Source: Rhodospirillaceae bacterium
GTDB taxonomy: Bacteria > Pseudomonadota > Alphaproteobacteria > UBA828
DNA length: 64,000 bases
Reading direction: 5' to 3'
NCBI GenBank assembly: GCA_002728135.1
Contig: PBVE01000002.1
Span: 184,755-248,754, forward strand
Numbering within the stretch: the first letter of the stretch is position 1; each line of letters starts with the position of its first letter. Under the pieces are notes generated by a model. The model was given only the letters and a program-made list of their open reading frames with translations, did no database searches and had not been told where the DNA came from. Below are positions 47,679 to 58,802 of this stretch, piece after piece. The translations under genes and the position numbers were made by a program.

Positions 47679-48629
47679 GTGAATCATTTAAATAATTCTA
47701 GAAATCTATCTACTCAATTCCAAACAACTTTAAAAAAGCCAGTAAGTTGTTCAGGAGTAGGTGTACACACAAATGCCAAAGTATCCCTTACTATTGCTCC
47801 AGCTGAACCAAATTCTGGCATTATATTTAAAAGAATTGACTTAGGCTTTGACGCCGAAATCCCGGCTTTAGTTGATAATGTTATAGATACTAAGCTCTGC
47901 ACAGTTTTAGGTTCGAATGGATATGGTGGGAATCTACGAGTAGCAACAGTAGAACATCTAATGGCAGCTTTATTTGGTGCAGGCATTGATAATGCAATCG
48001 TGCAAATAGACGGGCCTGAAGTCCCAGTTATGGATGGTAGTGCTGAACCTTTCTTGTTTCTCCTAGAGTGTGCAGGTAAACGCACACTAAATGCTCCAAG
48101 AAAAGTAATAAAAATCACAGAAGAAATTTTGGTTAAGGAAGGCAATAGTATAGCTCGAATAACTCCATCTGAAACCTTCGAAATAACTTGTTCAATCAAT
48201 TTTGATCATAAATTAATTGGTAAACAAGTCATACATTATACAGCTAAAGAAAACTTCAAAGATAAATTAAGCAGTGCTAGAACCTTTTGCCTTGAATCTG
48301 AAATACTAAAGATGAGAGCAGCAGGTTTAGCACTTGGTGGATCCCTTAGTAATGCAGTAGTTTTCTCTGAAAGCAGGGTTTTAAATGAGGGAGGACTGAG
48401 GTTCCCCGATGAGCCAGCCCGTCATAAAGCTCTTGATTTGATTGGTGATCTCTATCTTCTAGGAACTCCCATCATTGGACACATAGAAACGCTCCGAGCT
48501 GGCCACTCAATAAATCATAAACTATCAAGCTTTATAATTAAAAATAGAAGTTTTTGGAGCTTAATTGACTGTCCTAAACAGATAGTTCAACCCGATGCCC
48601 CACTTGTAGCTGCTGCCAGCGTAGCTTAA
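47679..48629 (+). CDS. lpxC: UDP-3-O-acyl-N-acetylglucosamine deacetylase
   Basis: Committed step of lipid A synthesis, zinc hydrolase. 316 residues from GTG 47679. Zinc ligands and catalytic residues are in TVEHLMAALFGAGIDNA (His), PARHKALDLIGDLYLLG (His, Asp) and RAGHSINHKL (catalytic His). The start GVGVHTNAKVSLTI is typical. Shows that the organism makes lipid A. It has its own 199-nt upstream region. Confidence 0.95.
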   Translation: MNHLNNSRNLSTQFQTTLKKPVSCSGVGVHTNAKVSLTIAPAEPNSGIIFKRIDLGFDAEIPALVDNVIDTKLCTVLGSNGYGGNLRVATVEHLMAALFGAGIDNAIVQIDGPEVPVMDGSAEPFLFLLECAGKRTLNAPRKVIKITEEILVKEGNSIARITPSETFEITCSINFDHKLIGKQVIHYTAKENFKDKLSSARTFCLESEILKMRAAGLALGGSLSNAVVFSESRVLNEGGLRFPDEPARHKALDLIGDLYLLGTPIIGHIETLRAGHSINHKLSSFIIKNRSFWSLIDCPKQIVQPDAPLVAAASVA

Positions 48630-48777
48630 TAATTTGATTTAAAGATATAATTCAAAAATTGAAAAATTTATATGTGGATGGCTAAAAGTAAGCTATCCTA
48701 ATGCTATAATTCGGTTTAAATTATCGTTTGCATTAGAACTGGTAATTATATCAACTAATCAACTAGATTTGTAAATT

Positions 48778-49626
48778 ATGACCCAACCCAAAATAAAAAA
48801 AACACCATGTATTATAACCAAACAAGTTTTTATCAGCATCATGGTTCTGATAATACTTCTATCAGTAGTTTCATGTAGCTCTAAACAGACCATAGATTAT
48901 GTGGAAAGACCTGTTAATGAAATTTATAATAACGCAATGGATTTAATGTATCAGAGTAATTATGAGCTTGCAGCTGAGCAGTTTGATGAAGTTGAACGCC
49001 AACACCCCTACTCTTTATGGGCTACAAAAGCACAAATAATGGCTGCTTATAACCACTACCAATCAAGTTCATATGACGAAGCAATAATCGCGGCTCAACG
49101 CTTTATAGAACTACACCCAGGACATAAAGATGTAGGTTACGCACATTACCTTATAGCCGTATGCTACTATGAGCAGATATCTGATGTTGGTCGAGACCAA
49201 AGCATTACCCAACTTGCATTAGCCTCTCTTGATGAGGTGGTCAGACGTTTCCCTGAAACTACTTATGCTCGGGATGCCAAACTAAAAACAGACTTAGCCC
49301 GTGATCATTTAGCAGGTAAAGAAATGTCTATAGGTCGTTACTACCTCAATAAAGGACATTTTGTAGCCGCCCTTAACCGCTTTAGAAGCGTAATAGAACA
49401 ATATCAAACTACAAGTCACGTTCCTGAAGCTTTACACAGGCTTGTAGAAACTTATCTTTCTCTGGGAGTGGCCTTGGAGGCTAAAGCTGCAGGTGCAGTA
49501 CTAGGCTACAACTATCCAGGCAGCAGATGGTATCAAGACTCATATCAATTATTAGTCGAAAAAAATTTAAGCCCTGAGAAAAATAAAAATTCTTGGATCC
49601 AGAAAACTTTTGAGTCAGTTTTTTAG
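48778..49626 (+). CDS. bamD: Outer-membrane assembly lipoprotein BamD
   Basis: 282 residues. Signal peptide with lipobox SVVSC, then a TPR array: PVNEIYNNAMDLMYQSNYEL, AAEQFDEVERQHPYSLWATK, IAAQRFIELHPGH and LDEVVRRFPETTYARDA. BamD partners BamA in inserting beta-barrel proteins. Position after lpxC and before recN is common in alphaproteobacteria. Confidence 0.93.
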   Translation: MTQPKIKKTPCIITKQVFISIMVLIILLSVVSCSSKQTIDYVERPVNEIYNNAMDLMYQSNYELAAEQFDEVERQHPYSLWATKAQIMAAYNHYQSSSYDEAIIAAQRFIELHPGHKDVGYAHYLIAVCYYEQISDVGRDQSITQLALASLDEVVRRFPETTYARDAKLKTDLARDHLAGKEMSIGRYYLNKGHFVAALNRFRSVIEQYQTTSHVPEALHRLVETYLSLGVALEAKAAGAVLGYNYPGSRWYQDSYQLLVEKNLSPEKNKNSWIQKTFESVF

Positions 49627-49653
49627 GGGCTCTCTGTTTACTAAGGAATTATA

Positions 49654-51327
49654 ATGCTACGCAATTTAAATATTCGTAACATGATTTTAATTGACTCACT
49701 TGACCTTAGCTTTGACAGGGGTCTTTGTGTTTTAACTGGAGAAACTGGAACAGGAAAATCTATTTTACTTGATGCTCTAGGTTGTGCGTTAGGTTGGAGA
49801 ACAAATGTTGGGATGTTAAAAGATCAATCCATACCGACAAGTGTCACAGCTGAATTTGAAATATCGAATGAGCATGTATCCCAAAAAATGTTGTCTGAAA
49901 ATGGTGTTTCTTTAGATGATAAAAGTTTACTTTTAAGACGAACTATAGATAAAACAGGTAAATCTCGATCATATATCAATGATCAACGAGTAACAGTTTC
50001 TTTTTTGCGTCAAATTGCTGAAACTCTTATAGAAATAGAAAGTCAATCAGGAAACAATGGCGTTCTTAATGCTGCAACACATATGGATTTTCTCGATAAG
50101 TATGGAAATTATAAAAAACACTTATCTTCAGTTAAACAAAATTTTCATAACTGGAAACATCAAACAACAGAACTCAACAATATTCAAATTCAACTTGATG
50201 AGATAAAGAAAAATGAGGAATACTTAAAACATGTCATCAATGAACTTGACATTCTTAAACCAGAAAAAAATGAAGAATCTCAGATTGACTCAGAACGTTC
50301 TCTATTGAAAAACGGCCATAAGATATTAGATGCGCTCCAAGAGGCTTCAATACAAATTTCAGGTGAAGCAGGAGTAATAGCAAAACTTAATAGGGCAATT
50401 AAGGTTTTAAATCGTGTGTCTGATCTTTCAACCGATATGACCAAAAACTATCTCTCAGGCCTCAACCAAGCATTGATTGAAGCTACTGAAGCTGGAGACC
50501 AACTGAACTCACAAATACAAGATATTGACCTAAACCCAGAAAAACTTAATCAACTTGAAGATAGATTGTTTGCTCTTCGTGGGGCCTCCAGAAAACACAA
50601 TGTAAATCCAGATCAACTTCCAAAATTTCACGAAAATTTAATTAAAGAATTAAAAAGCATTACAATTAATGAAGAGAATCTTCTCAATCTCAAAAGAGAA
50701 ATTGATATTTCCAAATCTGATTGGGACAAAGCAGCAGAAGGGTTAAGTAAAAAGCGTGAAATAGCAGCAAAAAAACTAGATAATATAATTGCGGCTGAAC
50801 TACCGTCTTTAAAATTATCACAAGCACTTTTTAAAACTGTTATTCAAAGTTTTAAAGATGATATCCCCCGTATTAATGGTAAAGAGCAAATTCGTTTCAC
50901 AATTAAAACCAATACTGGTGGACAATCTGGCCCCCTCGATCAACTGGCATCAGGGGGTGAACGATCAAGATTTCTTCTTGCCCTAAAAGTCTGCCTTGCT
51001 GACAAAGGTGATATGAGGTCATTAATATTTGATGAAATTGATAATGGTGTTGGTGGTGCAGTAGCAGATGCTATTGGCAAGCGACTAGCTGAGTTAGGAA
51101 AGTTTCAACAAGTCATAGTCGTAACTCACTCGCCTCAAGTAGCTGCACGTGCTAGAAAACATTTTGTTGTATCTAAAATAAGCAATAAAGTATCAACAAA
51201 AACTCTGGTAAATGTTGTTCAGGGAAAAACAAGACGAGAAGAAATTGCAAGAATGTTATCAGGGGCTAGTGTAACTGAAGAAGCTCGCACTGCTGCTGAA
51301 AGTTTAATAAACGGTGCATCAAAGTGA
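49654..51327 (+). CDS. recN: DNA repair protein RecN
   Basis: SMC-like ATPase in double-strand-break repair. Walker A LTGETGTGKSILLDALG, long central coiled coil (about 160-370), signature QLASGGERSRFLLALKV and Walker B SLIFDEIDNGVGG. 557 residues. The TGA overlaps the ligA GTG by 4 nt. Confidence 0.95.
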   Translation: MLRNLNIRNMILIDSLDLSFDRGLCVLTGETGTGKSILLDALGCALGWRTNVGMLKDQSIPTSVTAEFEISNEHVSQKMLSENGVSLDDKSLLLRRTIDKTGKSRSYINDQRVTVSFLRQIAETLIEIESQSGNNGVLNAATHMDFLDKYGNYKKHLSSVKQNFHNWKHQTTELNNIQIQLDEIKKNEEYLKHVINELDILKPEKNEESQIDSERSLLKNGHKILDALQEASIQISGEAGVIAKLNRAIKVLNRVSDLSTDMTKNYLSGLNQALIEATEAGDQLNSQIQDIDLNPEKLNQLEDRLFALRGASRKHNVNPDQLPKFHENLIKELKSITINEENLLNLKREIDISKSDWDKAAEGLSKKREIAAKKLDNIIAAELPSLKLSQALFKTVIQSFKDDIPRINGKEQIRFTIKTNTGGQSGPLDQLASGGERSRFLLALKVCLADKGDMRSLIFDEIDNGVGGAVADAIGKRLAELGKFQQVIVVTHSPQVAARARKHFVVSKISNKVSTKTLVNVVQGKTRREEIARMLSGASVTEEARTAAESLINGASK

Positions 51328-53420
51328 TTGAAAAGAATATTCGCAAAATTCCTGTTAATTTTTTGGATACTACACAGGCAGAACAAGAACTTACTCTTTT
51401 AGCTAAAGAAATAGAGCTTCATGATAAACTATATTATAACGAAAATAGTCCAATAATCAGTGATGCTGATTATGATATGCTCAGAATAAGAAACTCTAAA
51501 TTAGAGGAAAAATTCAGTAACTTAAAGTTGGATAACAGCCCATCTTCAAAGATAGGTGCCCCTCCTTCAAAAGGTTTTGAGAGAATATCCCATGCTCAAC
51601 CAATGCTATCGTTGGCAAATGCGTTTTCATTGCAAGATGTTAATAACTTCATTTCACGAATTCGAAGATTCTTGGGTATATATGAAGACATACCTGTACC
51701 TATCATAGGAGAACCTAAGATAGACGGCCTTTCTGCCTCTATAACATATAAAAATGGCGATCTAGTAGTTGGTGCAACTCGTGGTGATGGAAATATTGGA
51801 GAGAATGTTACTCAGAATATTATGACCATAAGCGATATACCTAAAAGACTTTTGGGTTCTAATATTCCTCAGATGGTTGAAATTAGAGGTGAGGTTTTTA
51901 TGAAGATCTCTGAATTTCATAAGTTAAACCAAAACAGAGAAACCGATGGTAGTAAGGTTTTTGTTAATACCCGTAATGCTGCATCTGGTGCTCTAAGACA
52001 AATTGATCCTGAAATGACCGCTAAAAGACAACTAAATTTCTTTGCATACGGATATGGAAAAACTACTAGCCCATTACCAACTTACTACAATGAATTCTTA
52101 GATAATTTAAAGGACTGGGGATTTCAGACAAATCCTCTCTCAAAACGTTGTGAAAATATTCAAGATACCAAAAAGTTATATGATAAGATTTGCGAAACTA
52201 GAAATACTCTTGATTATGATATTGATGGTGTAGTCTACAAAGTTAATAATGTTAGGTGGCAGGAACGTCTGGGAGCAGCAGGTCGTGAACCACGTTGGGC
52301 TATTGCTTGGAAATTCCCAGCTATACAAGCCACAACAATTGTAAAAAAAATTATTATTCAAGTTGGACGCACGGGGACACTAACACCTGTTGCAATACTA
52401 AAACCAGTTCATGTAGGTGGAGCCACTGTTACCCGAGCTAACCTACATAATGAAGATGAAATCTTACGAAAAGACATTCGTGAGGGAGATACAGTTTTAA
52501 TTCAGCGAGCCGGAGATGTCATTCCACAAATTGTCAGCGTGGTAAAAGAGCATAGATCAAATACTAGCAATAAATATTCTTTTCCTACTACCTGTCCAGA
52601 ATGTGGAAATGCTGCAATTAAATTAGAAACAGAAGCCGCAAGAAGATGTATAGGTGACCTAGTTTGTCCGGCTCAAGTTATTGAACATTTGAAGCACTTT
52701 GTAAGCCGTGGAGCTTTGGACATTGATGGCCTAGGAGATAAACAAATTAGAGCATTCTGGGAAAATGGCAGACTAAAGAAACCAAGCGATATATTTAAGT
52801 TAGAAAAATTAGATAAAGATGCTAAAATACCACTTTTCCAACAAAATGGCTGGGGTCAGAAATCAGCATCTAACTTGTTTGAAACAATAAATCAGAGTAG
52901 AAATGTCACCCTAGAAAAGTTTATTTTCTCACTAGGTATCAGACATATTGGTCAAGCTACAGCAAGGCTCCTTTCCCGCAAATACCAAACCTTACAAACC
53001 CTTACGCAAGCAATGGTTTTATCTAGGCCTTATAAAGGCGAATACTGGGATGAACTTGAAAACATCGACGGTATTGGTCCTATAGTAGCTCGTTCTATAG
53101 TAGATTTCTTTGCTCAATCAGACAATTATAATGAAATTCAATCGCTAGCTTTAGAACTTAATATTGAGCCATTAGTTGTCATTAACAATGAATCACCTCT
53201 TTCAGGAAAAACAATTGTATTCACAGGAGTTTTAAAACAAATGACAAGAGTTGAAGCTAAGGCACGAGCAGAATCTCTTGATGCTAGAGTCTCTGGTTCA
53301 ATTTCAAAAAAAACAGATTATCTAATCACAGGTAATAATGCAGGTTCAAAAATACAAAAAGCTAGATCACTTGGGATTACTATTTTAGATGAGAATGAAT
53401 GGATGAACCTCATATTATAA
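51324..53420 (+). CDS. ligA: NAD-dependent DNA ligase LigA
   Basis: Seals nicks in replication and repair. In order: Ia domain (YYNENSPIISDADYDML), adenylation domain with active Lys132 in GEPKIDGLSASI, OB fold, Cys4 zinc finger (CPECG and CIGDLVCPAQ), HhH domain and C-terminal BRCT (LSGKTIVFTGVLKQMTR). 698 residues, full length. GTG start overlaps recN; last gene of the plus-strand run. Confidence 0.97.
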   Translation: MIEKNIRKIPVNFLDTTQAEQELTLLAKEIELHDKLYYNENSPIISDADYDMLRIRNSKLEEKFSNLKLDNSPSSKIGAPPSKGFERISHAQPMLSLANAFSLQDVNNFISRIRRFLGIYEDIPVPIIGEPKIDGLSASITYKNGDLVVGATRGDGNIGENVTQNIMTISDIPKRLLGSNIPQMVEIRGEVFMKISEFHKLNQNRETDGSKVFVNTRNAASGALRQIDPEMTAKRQLNFFAYGYGKTTSPLPTYYNEFLDNLKDWGFQTNPLSKRCENIQDTKKLYDKICETRNTLDYDIDGVVYKVNNVRWQERLGAAGREPRWAIAWKFPAIQATTIVKKIIIQVGRTGTLTPVAILKPVHVGGATVTRANLHNEDEILRKDIREGDTVLIQRAGDVIPQIVSVVKEHRSNTSNKYSFPTTCPECGNAAIKLETEAARRCIGDLVCPAQVIEHLKHFVSRGALDIDGLGDKQIRAFWENGRLKKPSDIFKLEKLDKDAKIPLFQQNGWGQKSASNLFETINQSRNVTLEKFIFSLGIRHIGQATARLLSRKYQTLQTLTQAMVLSRPYKGEYWDELENIDGIGPIVARSIVDFFAQSDNYNEIQSLALELNIEPLVVINNESPLSGKTIVFTGVLKQMTRVEAKARAESLDARVSGSISKKTDYLITGNNAGSKIQKARSLGITILDENEWMNLIL

Positions 53421-53470
53421 AAATTCATATTTTAAGAATTACTTATATTAGACTCTGAATCTATAAATAT

Positions 53471-53492
53471 TAATTTATTTTAAAATAAATTA
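53471..53492. repeat. 22-bp perfect AT palindrome between convergent ligA and azlD
   Basis: TAATTTATTTT followed by AAAATAAATTA is a perfect palindrome made only of A and T, overlapping the azlD stop codon. It could act as a weak two-way transcription end. Given the AT content some chance component is possible. Confidence 0.4.
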
Positions 53493-53816
53493 CTCCATGA
53501 ACTGCAACCCAATGAATACCAAGGCTCCAAAACTAACTCCGATTAAAAGCCTACGTCTCGTAAGATAAAATATTATAATTGCAACAATTCCAGCAAATAG
53601 TCGATGCCATAATAATGTATCTTCCAATGGGCCACTCGGGAACACAACCATCCGAGCAACTAAGGCCGCCAGGAGTGCGTAAGCAACTGATTGAATCCAT
53701 AGAAATATTGGTTCTTGAGGGTTAATTTTATCCGACACATAAACTCCCGCAACCCTCCAAGCAAAACTAACTAGAATACCCAGAATTAATGCTACCCACG
53801 CCATCCATTCTGACAT
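53490..53816 (-). CDS. azlD: AzlD-family branched-chain amino acid exporter subunit
   Basis: 108-residue small membrane protein with three or four helices, including MAWVALILGILVSFAWRVAG and AYALLAALVARMVVFP, typical of AzlD. Works with AzlC to export branched-chain amino acids or analogues. Its start shares one base with the azlC stop (TAATG type overlap). Confidence 0.85.
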   Translation of the reverse strand: MSEWMAWVALILGILVSFAWRVAGVYVSDKINPQEPIFLWIQSVAYALLAALVARMVVFPSGPLEDTLLWHRLFAGIVAIIIFYLTRRRLLIGVSFGALVFIGLQFME

Positions 53817-54547
53817 TAGTTTATTCCCAATTTTTTATATTTGTTTATAATAAAAAAAGAGACAGTGCCTCCAACAAGGCCTGCTAATAGTATTCCCCAG
53901 TCAGCACTAACAAAATGGAAAACTGGGCAAGCAATTGCACCACATATAACCGAAACTAATGCTCTTGAATTCCTAATATCAGCAAGCATTACAATAAAAT
54001 AAACTACAACTAAATATACTAAACCTAACATTAGACTAGGTGGCAAAAATTGGGAGATAAAATAGCCAAGTGCTGTTCCTATTAGACCGCTTATATAACA
54101 AATACATCCAAACGCAAGAAAATACCAAACTCTCTGTGTCTCTTCAAATTCTGGGAAACGCCTTACAACCCATAACCAGCTATTAAAAGTGATAAAATGA
54201 GAAAGTGGGTAAAGCCAACGCTTTTTTTCTACCCCCTTTATAAAAAGAGGAACCATTGTTGCTGTCATTGGGAAAAATCGTGCATTAGCCATAGCTATAG
54301 CAAAAACTGCGGCTAACAATGTTGCACCTGCTGTATGTAGTTCAACTAATGCAATTTGACCTGGTAATGCCCACATCAATGCTGTGGATATTATAGCAAA
54401 ACCAAAATCGAGACCACTTTCTCTCACTAGGGATCCGTATGACATCATGCTCGTGATCAATGCAACGGATGGAATTTTACTTGCATCAATAAAACCAAGT
54501 TTTATTGCGTCTATATGAAAAGTTTTGTGAATTCTAAAAACTCTCAC
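53816..54547 (-). CDS. azlC: AzlC-family branched-chain amino acid exporter
   Basis: 243-residue inner-membrane protein. Hydrophobic segments and the family region PSVALITSMMSYGSLVRESG, MWALPGQIALVEL and ANARFFPMTATMVPLF identify AzlC. Paired and overlapping with azlD. A 40-nt gap separates it from rpoD upstream, so it may be read through from rpoD. Confidence 0.87.
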   Translation of the reverse strand: MRVFRIHKTFHIDAIKLGFIDASKIPSVALITSMMSYGSLVRESGLDFGFAIISTALMWALPGQIALVELHTAGATLLAAVFAIAMANARFFPMTATMVPLFIKGVEKKRWLYPLSHFITFNSWLWVVRRFPEFEETQRVWYFLAFGCICYISGLIGTALGYFISQFLPPSLMLGLVYLVVVYFIVMLADIRNSRALVSVICGAIACPVFHFVSADWGILLAGLVGGTVSFFIINKYKKLGIN

Positions 54548-54587
54548 GGTCTAGCACGCTAGATCTAGCCAATAAACTACTCATAGT

Positions 54588-56606
54588 TTATGTGTCTAAA
54601 AAACTCCTCAATTTCCTTGAACGGCTTGGATGCTTTAGCTTTCGTAAAGCCTTAGCCTCAATCTGTCTAATTCTTTCCCTTGTTACTGAAAATTGCTGGC
54701 CAACTTCTTCAAGTGTATGATCAGTGTTCATTCCTATTCCAAATCTCATTCGAAGTACACGCTCTTCTCTTGGAGTCAAAGAAGCCAAAACACGAGTTGT
54801 CGTTTCACGCAAATTTGTCTGAATTGCTGCATCAACAGGTAATATAGCATTTTTATCTTCAATAAAATCGCCAAGATGGCTGTCTTCTTCATCACCTATT
54901 GGAGTTTCAAGACTTATTGGTTCTTTAGCAATTTTAAGAACTTTCCTTACCTTGTCTAAAGGCATCGAAAGTCGCTTAGCAACTTCTTCTGGCGTCGGCT
55001 CTCGTCCAATCTCATGCAGCATTTGTCGAGAAGTACGAACTAATTTGTTAATTGTTTCAATCATATGAACAGGTATACGAATTGTTCGTGCTTGATCGGC
55101 GATAGATCTAGTTATTGCCTGCCTTATCCACCAAGTTGCATATGTAGAAAATTTGTATCCTCTACGGTATTCAAACTTATCTACGGCCTTCATAAGGCCT
55201 ATATTGCCCTCTTGAATAAGGTCTAGAAATTGTAAACCTCTATTGGTGTATTTTTTGGCAATAGAAATTACTAATCGTAAATTTGCCTCAACCATCTCTT
55301 TTTTGGCTTGGCCTGCTTCTCTTTCACCTTTCTGAACTCTTGCCACAATCTTTTTAAACTCCCCAGGAAGCAAACCTGTCATTTCAGTAACTTCCGCGAT
55401 GCTGGATCTTATTTCGTTAATACGTTGTTTATCCGCTTTTGCAAACTCTTTCCACCCATTAGCAGTCAAACGCCCCACTCTACTCCCCCAACGTGGTTCT
55501 AATTCATGGCCTATGTATTGTTTAAGAAAATCCTCTCGTTTAACACCTCGCTTTACTGCTAAGCGAAGTAATTTACCTTCTAGCCCAATCACACGCCTAT
55601 TGAGTCCGTATAGTTCGTCAACAAGAGACTCTATTCGTGCATTGTTTAGATTAATTTCACGCATTGCAGAGCTTGACTCAGTTCGCAGTTCATCAAAGCG
55701 TTTTAACCTTGATTTAGATAATTCATTCCCTTCGAGGGTAAGTTCTATTCTTTCGTCCTGTAGCTTTTTGAATTTTTTATAAATAGTTTCTACAGACTTA
55801 AATTTAGACAAAACTTCATCATATACCGCCTCTTCCATTGCAACTAAGGAAATATTTCCTTCTTCAAAACCATCATCAGAATCATCGGGATTATCCAAGT
55901 TACCTTCTAAATCTTCATCCTCATCAGATTTTTCTTGGTTGTTTTCATCCTCATCAGATTTTTCTTGGTTGTTTTCATTAATACTACTAAGTGGATTAAA
56001 AGGTAATACTTCCCCACTGATATCATTATTTGATGAATTATTGGCACCATAGGTTGTATCAAGATCGATAATCTCTCTTAAAAGAGACTCTCCATCTTTA
56101 AGTGAAATATACCAATCGGCTACCGCTGCTAATGTTAAGGGACTCTCACACATCCCACCAATCATTTTAAGACGCCCAGCTTCAATTCTTTTTGCAATTG
56201 CTATTTCACCCTCACGGGAAAGAAGCTCAACACTACCCATTTCTCTTAAATACATTCTGACCGGGTCATCTGTTCGACCAAGGTCTTCATCTGCCGCACT
56301 GGATACACGTGCTGCCTTCTCATCATTTTCAGCTGATGAATTCACCTCTATTGATTCATCAACTTCGTCATTATCAATAAGATTTATTCCCATTTCTGAG
56401 AACATAGCTTGGATATCATCAATTTGCTCTGAAGTTACTTCGTCAGGGGGGAAAGATTTGTTGAATTCGTCAAAAGTGATATAGCCTCGTTCTTTTCCTG
56501 CAGCGATAAGTTTCTTTACAGATGCTGTGAGAGAGTCAAGAAGCGGACTATCCGCTTGGTCATCCCCTGACTCATTATTCTCTGCTTTTGCATTTTTTAT
56601 AGCCAT
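54588..56606 (-). CDS. rpoD: Primary sigma factor RpoD (sigma-70)
   Basis: Housekeeping sigma factor, 672 residues. Region 1.1 at the N-terminus, region 1.2 ([20 protein letters not shown]), region 2 ([40 protein letters not shown]), region 3 and region 4 with helix-turn-helix [18 protein letters not shown]. The non-conserved region holds an acidic stretch with a 10-residue tandem repeat [10 protein letters not shown] caused by a 30-bp DNA duplication. Follows dnaG on the same strand, part of the classic macromolecular synthesis arrangement. Confidence 0.97.
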   Translation of the reverse strand: MAIKNAKAENNESGDDQADSPLLDSLTASVKKLIAAGKERGYITFDEFNKSFPPDEVTSEQIDDIQAMFSEMGINLIDNDEVDESIEVNSSAENDEKAARVSSAADEDLGRTDDPVRMYLREMGSVELLSREGEIAIAKRIEAGRLKMIGGMCESPLTLAAVADWYISLKDGESLLREIIDLDTTYGANNSSNNDISGEVLPFNPLSSINENNQEKSDEDENNQEKSDEDEDLEGNLDNPDDSDDGFEEGNISLVAMEEAVYDEVLSKFKSVETIYKKFKKLQDERIELTLEGNELSKSRLKRFDELRTESSSAMREINLNNARIESLVDELYGLNRRVIGLEGKLLRLAVKRGVKREDFLKQYIGHELEPRWGSRVGRLTANGWKEFAKADKQRINEIRSSIAEVTEMTGLLPGEFKKIVARVQKGEREAGQAKKEMVEANLRLVISIAKKYTNRGLQFLDLIQEGNIGLMKAVDKFEYRRGYKFSTYATWWIRQAITRSIADQARTIRIPVHMIETINKLVRTSRQMLHEIGREPTPEEVAKRLSMPLDKVRKVLKIAKEPISLETPIGDEEDSHLGDFIEDKNAILPVDAAIQTNLRETTTRVLASLTPREERVLRMRFGIGMNTDHTLEEVGQQFSVTRERIRQIEAKALRKLKHPSRSRKLRSFLDT
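55914..55978. repeat. 30-bp tandem duplication inside rpoD
   Basis: Two identical 30-bp units, 55914-55943 and 55944-55973, with 5 more matching bases after. In frame, giving two copies of an acidic 10-residue unit in the non-conserved domain. Confidence 0.9.
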
Positions 56607-56829
56607 TAATTGATCCCTCTCCCTGCAACACCTTCAATTATAATCAAATTAAGAATTCAAATATTCATACTCACAACAAAACAAAACCTAACAGGTAGAT
56701 AAATATTTATTAAGTCACTAGCACATCCAAATAGACTATTTTTATTTCAAATGGCATCAAAATTGCTCGGGTTCAAGACCATACTCATGTGATTAAGTAT
56801 TTTTAGTGTAACAGACAATAAAACAAGGG

Positions 56830-58782
56830 TTATGAATTTTTAGTGTTCTTTTTATCCAACTGAACTCCTGACACCAATTCTTCAATACCTGGGGCCTCCT
56901 CTAAAGACCGTAAAGCACCTATCAACTTATCCCAATTTTCCTCAGACATATTTGCAGCAAAGGCCTCTGTTGCCTCATGTTTAAAGGCTTCTAAACTGAC
57001 TAATCTATGATGTAAATCTAAAAGATGCCTAATTTGAACACGAGCTTTTTTAAATAATTCATCATCTGGATTTTCTTTGTCTATTTTATTCTGTTTCAAT
57101 TCAATTAAATTGTCTTTTTCCAACTCTATAAATACATCTTCTAAATTGTTTTTAGCTACTTCATTTCTTAGTTCTATCATAGCCTGCTCACTGTATTTGC
57201 AACTTTCTGAGTCATTAATAGTATTTGCTAGATGCTGGGTAACATTAATCAGAACATCACGCATCTTCTGGTATTTCAGATTATTAAATGGGAATCGCTC
57301 CAATTCTTCATGAAATTCTTCCGCCAAAATAGGAAAAGATATAAAAACTCTCAATAAAGATTTTTGTCTTCCCATAGCGGAGTCAGAGCTTTTGCTTAAT
57401 GAAGTCGTTGGCTTTTTAGATCTCAAATTATTATTTTTATAATATCTTTCTGAATCATATAAACCGTAATCTCGACCTTCTTCCTTATTCCTCGAGAAAT
57501 TCTTTACAGGGTGATTCATAGTTTTAAAAGAAAATAGCTTTTCCCTATAATATTGCCTAAAGAATTTACGCGTATCACTATCCTTTAACTTACTAAGAAG
57601 TGCGTTAATTCTTGTTGAAACTGCTAAACGACTTTCAGGTGTATCAAGCCTTTCCTCTCCACCAGCCATACGCCATAACATTGTTGACAATGGCTCAGAT
57701 CCAGATATCAAAGATCTAAATGCTTGAGGCCCAGCCGACTGCACTAAACTATCTGGATCTTCACCATTGGCCAATGTTACAAACCTTAAACTTTTACCAG
57801 GCTTCAGCTGACCTAAGGCTTTTTCAAGAACTCTATTTGCTGCTCTTTTCCCTGCTTCATCTCCGTCAAAACACAAAATAGGTTCATCAACAATTCTCCA
57901 TAATTCCTCAAGCTGAATCTCAGATAAGGCTGTTCCTAGAGGAGCAACAACTTCTTTAATTCCTGCCTGATGAAGAGACAATACATCAGTATACCCCTCT
58001 ACTACTACGATCTGATTATTATTTCTTGCTAACTTTCTAGCCGCATAAAGACCGTATAATAATGTACTCTTATGAAAAACTTTTGTTTCCGGAGAATTTA
58101 AATATTTTGGTTGGGCATCGCCAAGCGCTCTACCTCCAAAACCCACTAAATGTCGCCTATTATTGTATATTGGGAACATGATACGTCTTCGAAATCTGTC
58201 AAATAATTTTCCATCTTTTGAAGATTCGCTAAGTAAACCTGCAGATAGAGAAAGAGTATCATTAATACCCTTTCTTTCTAGTTCCTTCTTCAAGGTTTCC
58301 TTGCCATCTGGAGCAAAACCTAATTTGAAGTTATTTATGACATCGCTGTTTAAACCTCTATTTGCAAGATACAGACGAGCTGATGAACCTGATTCACCGT
58401 CAAGTTGCAATTTGAACCAATTACATGCAACTTCTAAAGCCATATAAAGCGAATCATATTCTTTTTGTTTTTCCCTATCAATAGAGTTAGCAACAGGTAA
58501 CTTAATACCCCCTTCTGCGGCCAATTTTTTGACTGCATCCTGAAAGGCTAACCCTTCATCCTGCATCACAAATGATATTACATCTCCATGTACACCACAT
58601 CCAAAACAATGGAAAAAACCTTTTTCCTCATTTACAGTAAAAGAGGGGGTTTTTTCATTGTGGAAGGGACAAAGCCCAACAAATTCTTGGCCTCTCTTTA
58701 CAAGTTGCACACGCCTCCCGATGACCTTAACTAAAGGTACGTGTGTTCGAATATCATCCAAAAATTCAGGTGCAAACTGCAT
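56830..58782 (-). CDS. dnaG: DNA primase DnaG
   Basis: Makes RNA primers at the replication fork. CHC2 zinc finger CPFHNEKTPSFTVNEEKG with FHCFGCG, catalytic core with Toprim motifs VVEGYTDVLSLHQAG and CFDGDEAGKRAANR, and a C-terminal DnaB-interaction region. 650 residues. A 14-bp inverted repeat lies about 20 nt upstream of the start. 220 nt separate its end from rpoD. Confidence 0.97.
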   Translation of the reverse strand: MQFAPEFLDDIRTHVPLVKVIGRRVQLVKRGQEFVGLCPFHNEKTPSFTVNEEKGFFHCFGCGVHGDVISFVMQDEGLAFQDAVKKLAAEGGIKLPVANSIDREKQKEYDSLYMALEVACNWFKLQLDGESGSSARLYLANRGLNSDVINNFKLGFAPDGKETLKKELERKGINDTLSLSAGLLSESSKDGKLFDRFRRRIMFPIYNNRRHLVGFGGRALGDAQPKYLNSPETKVFHKSTLLYGLYAARKLARNNNQIVVVEGYTDVLSLHQAGIKEVVAPLGTALSEIQLEELWRIVDEPILCFDGDEAGKRAANRVLEKALGQLKPGKSLRFVTLANGEDPDSLVQSAGPQAFRSLISGSEPLSTMLWRMAGGEERLDTPESRLAVSTRINALLSKLKDSDTRKFFRQYYREKLFSFKTMNHPVKNFSRNKEEGRDYGLYDSERYYKNNNLRSKKPTTSLSKSSDSAMGRQKSLLRVFISFPILAEEFHEELERFPFNNLKYQKMRDVLINVTQHLANTINDSESCKYSEQAMIELRNEVAKNNLEDVFIELEKDNLIELKQNKIDKENPDDELFKKARVQIRHLLDLHHRLVSLEAFKHEATEAFAANMSEENWDKLIGALRSLEEAPGIEELVSGVQLDKKNTKNS

Positions 58783-58802
58783 ATGCTGTTCCCACTTTTA
58801 AC

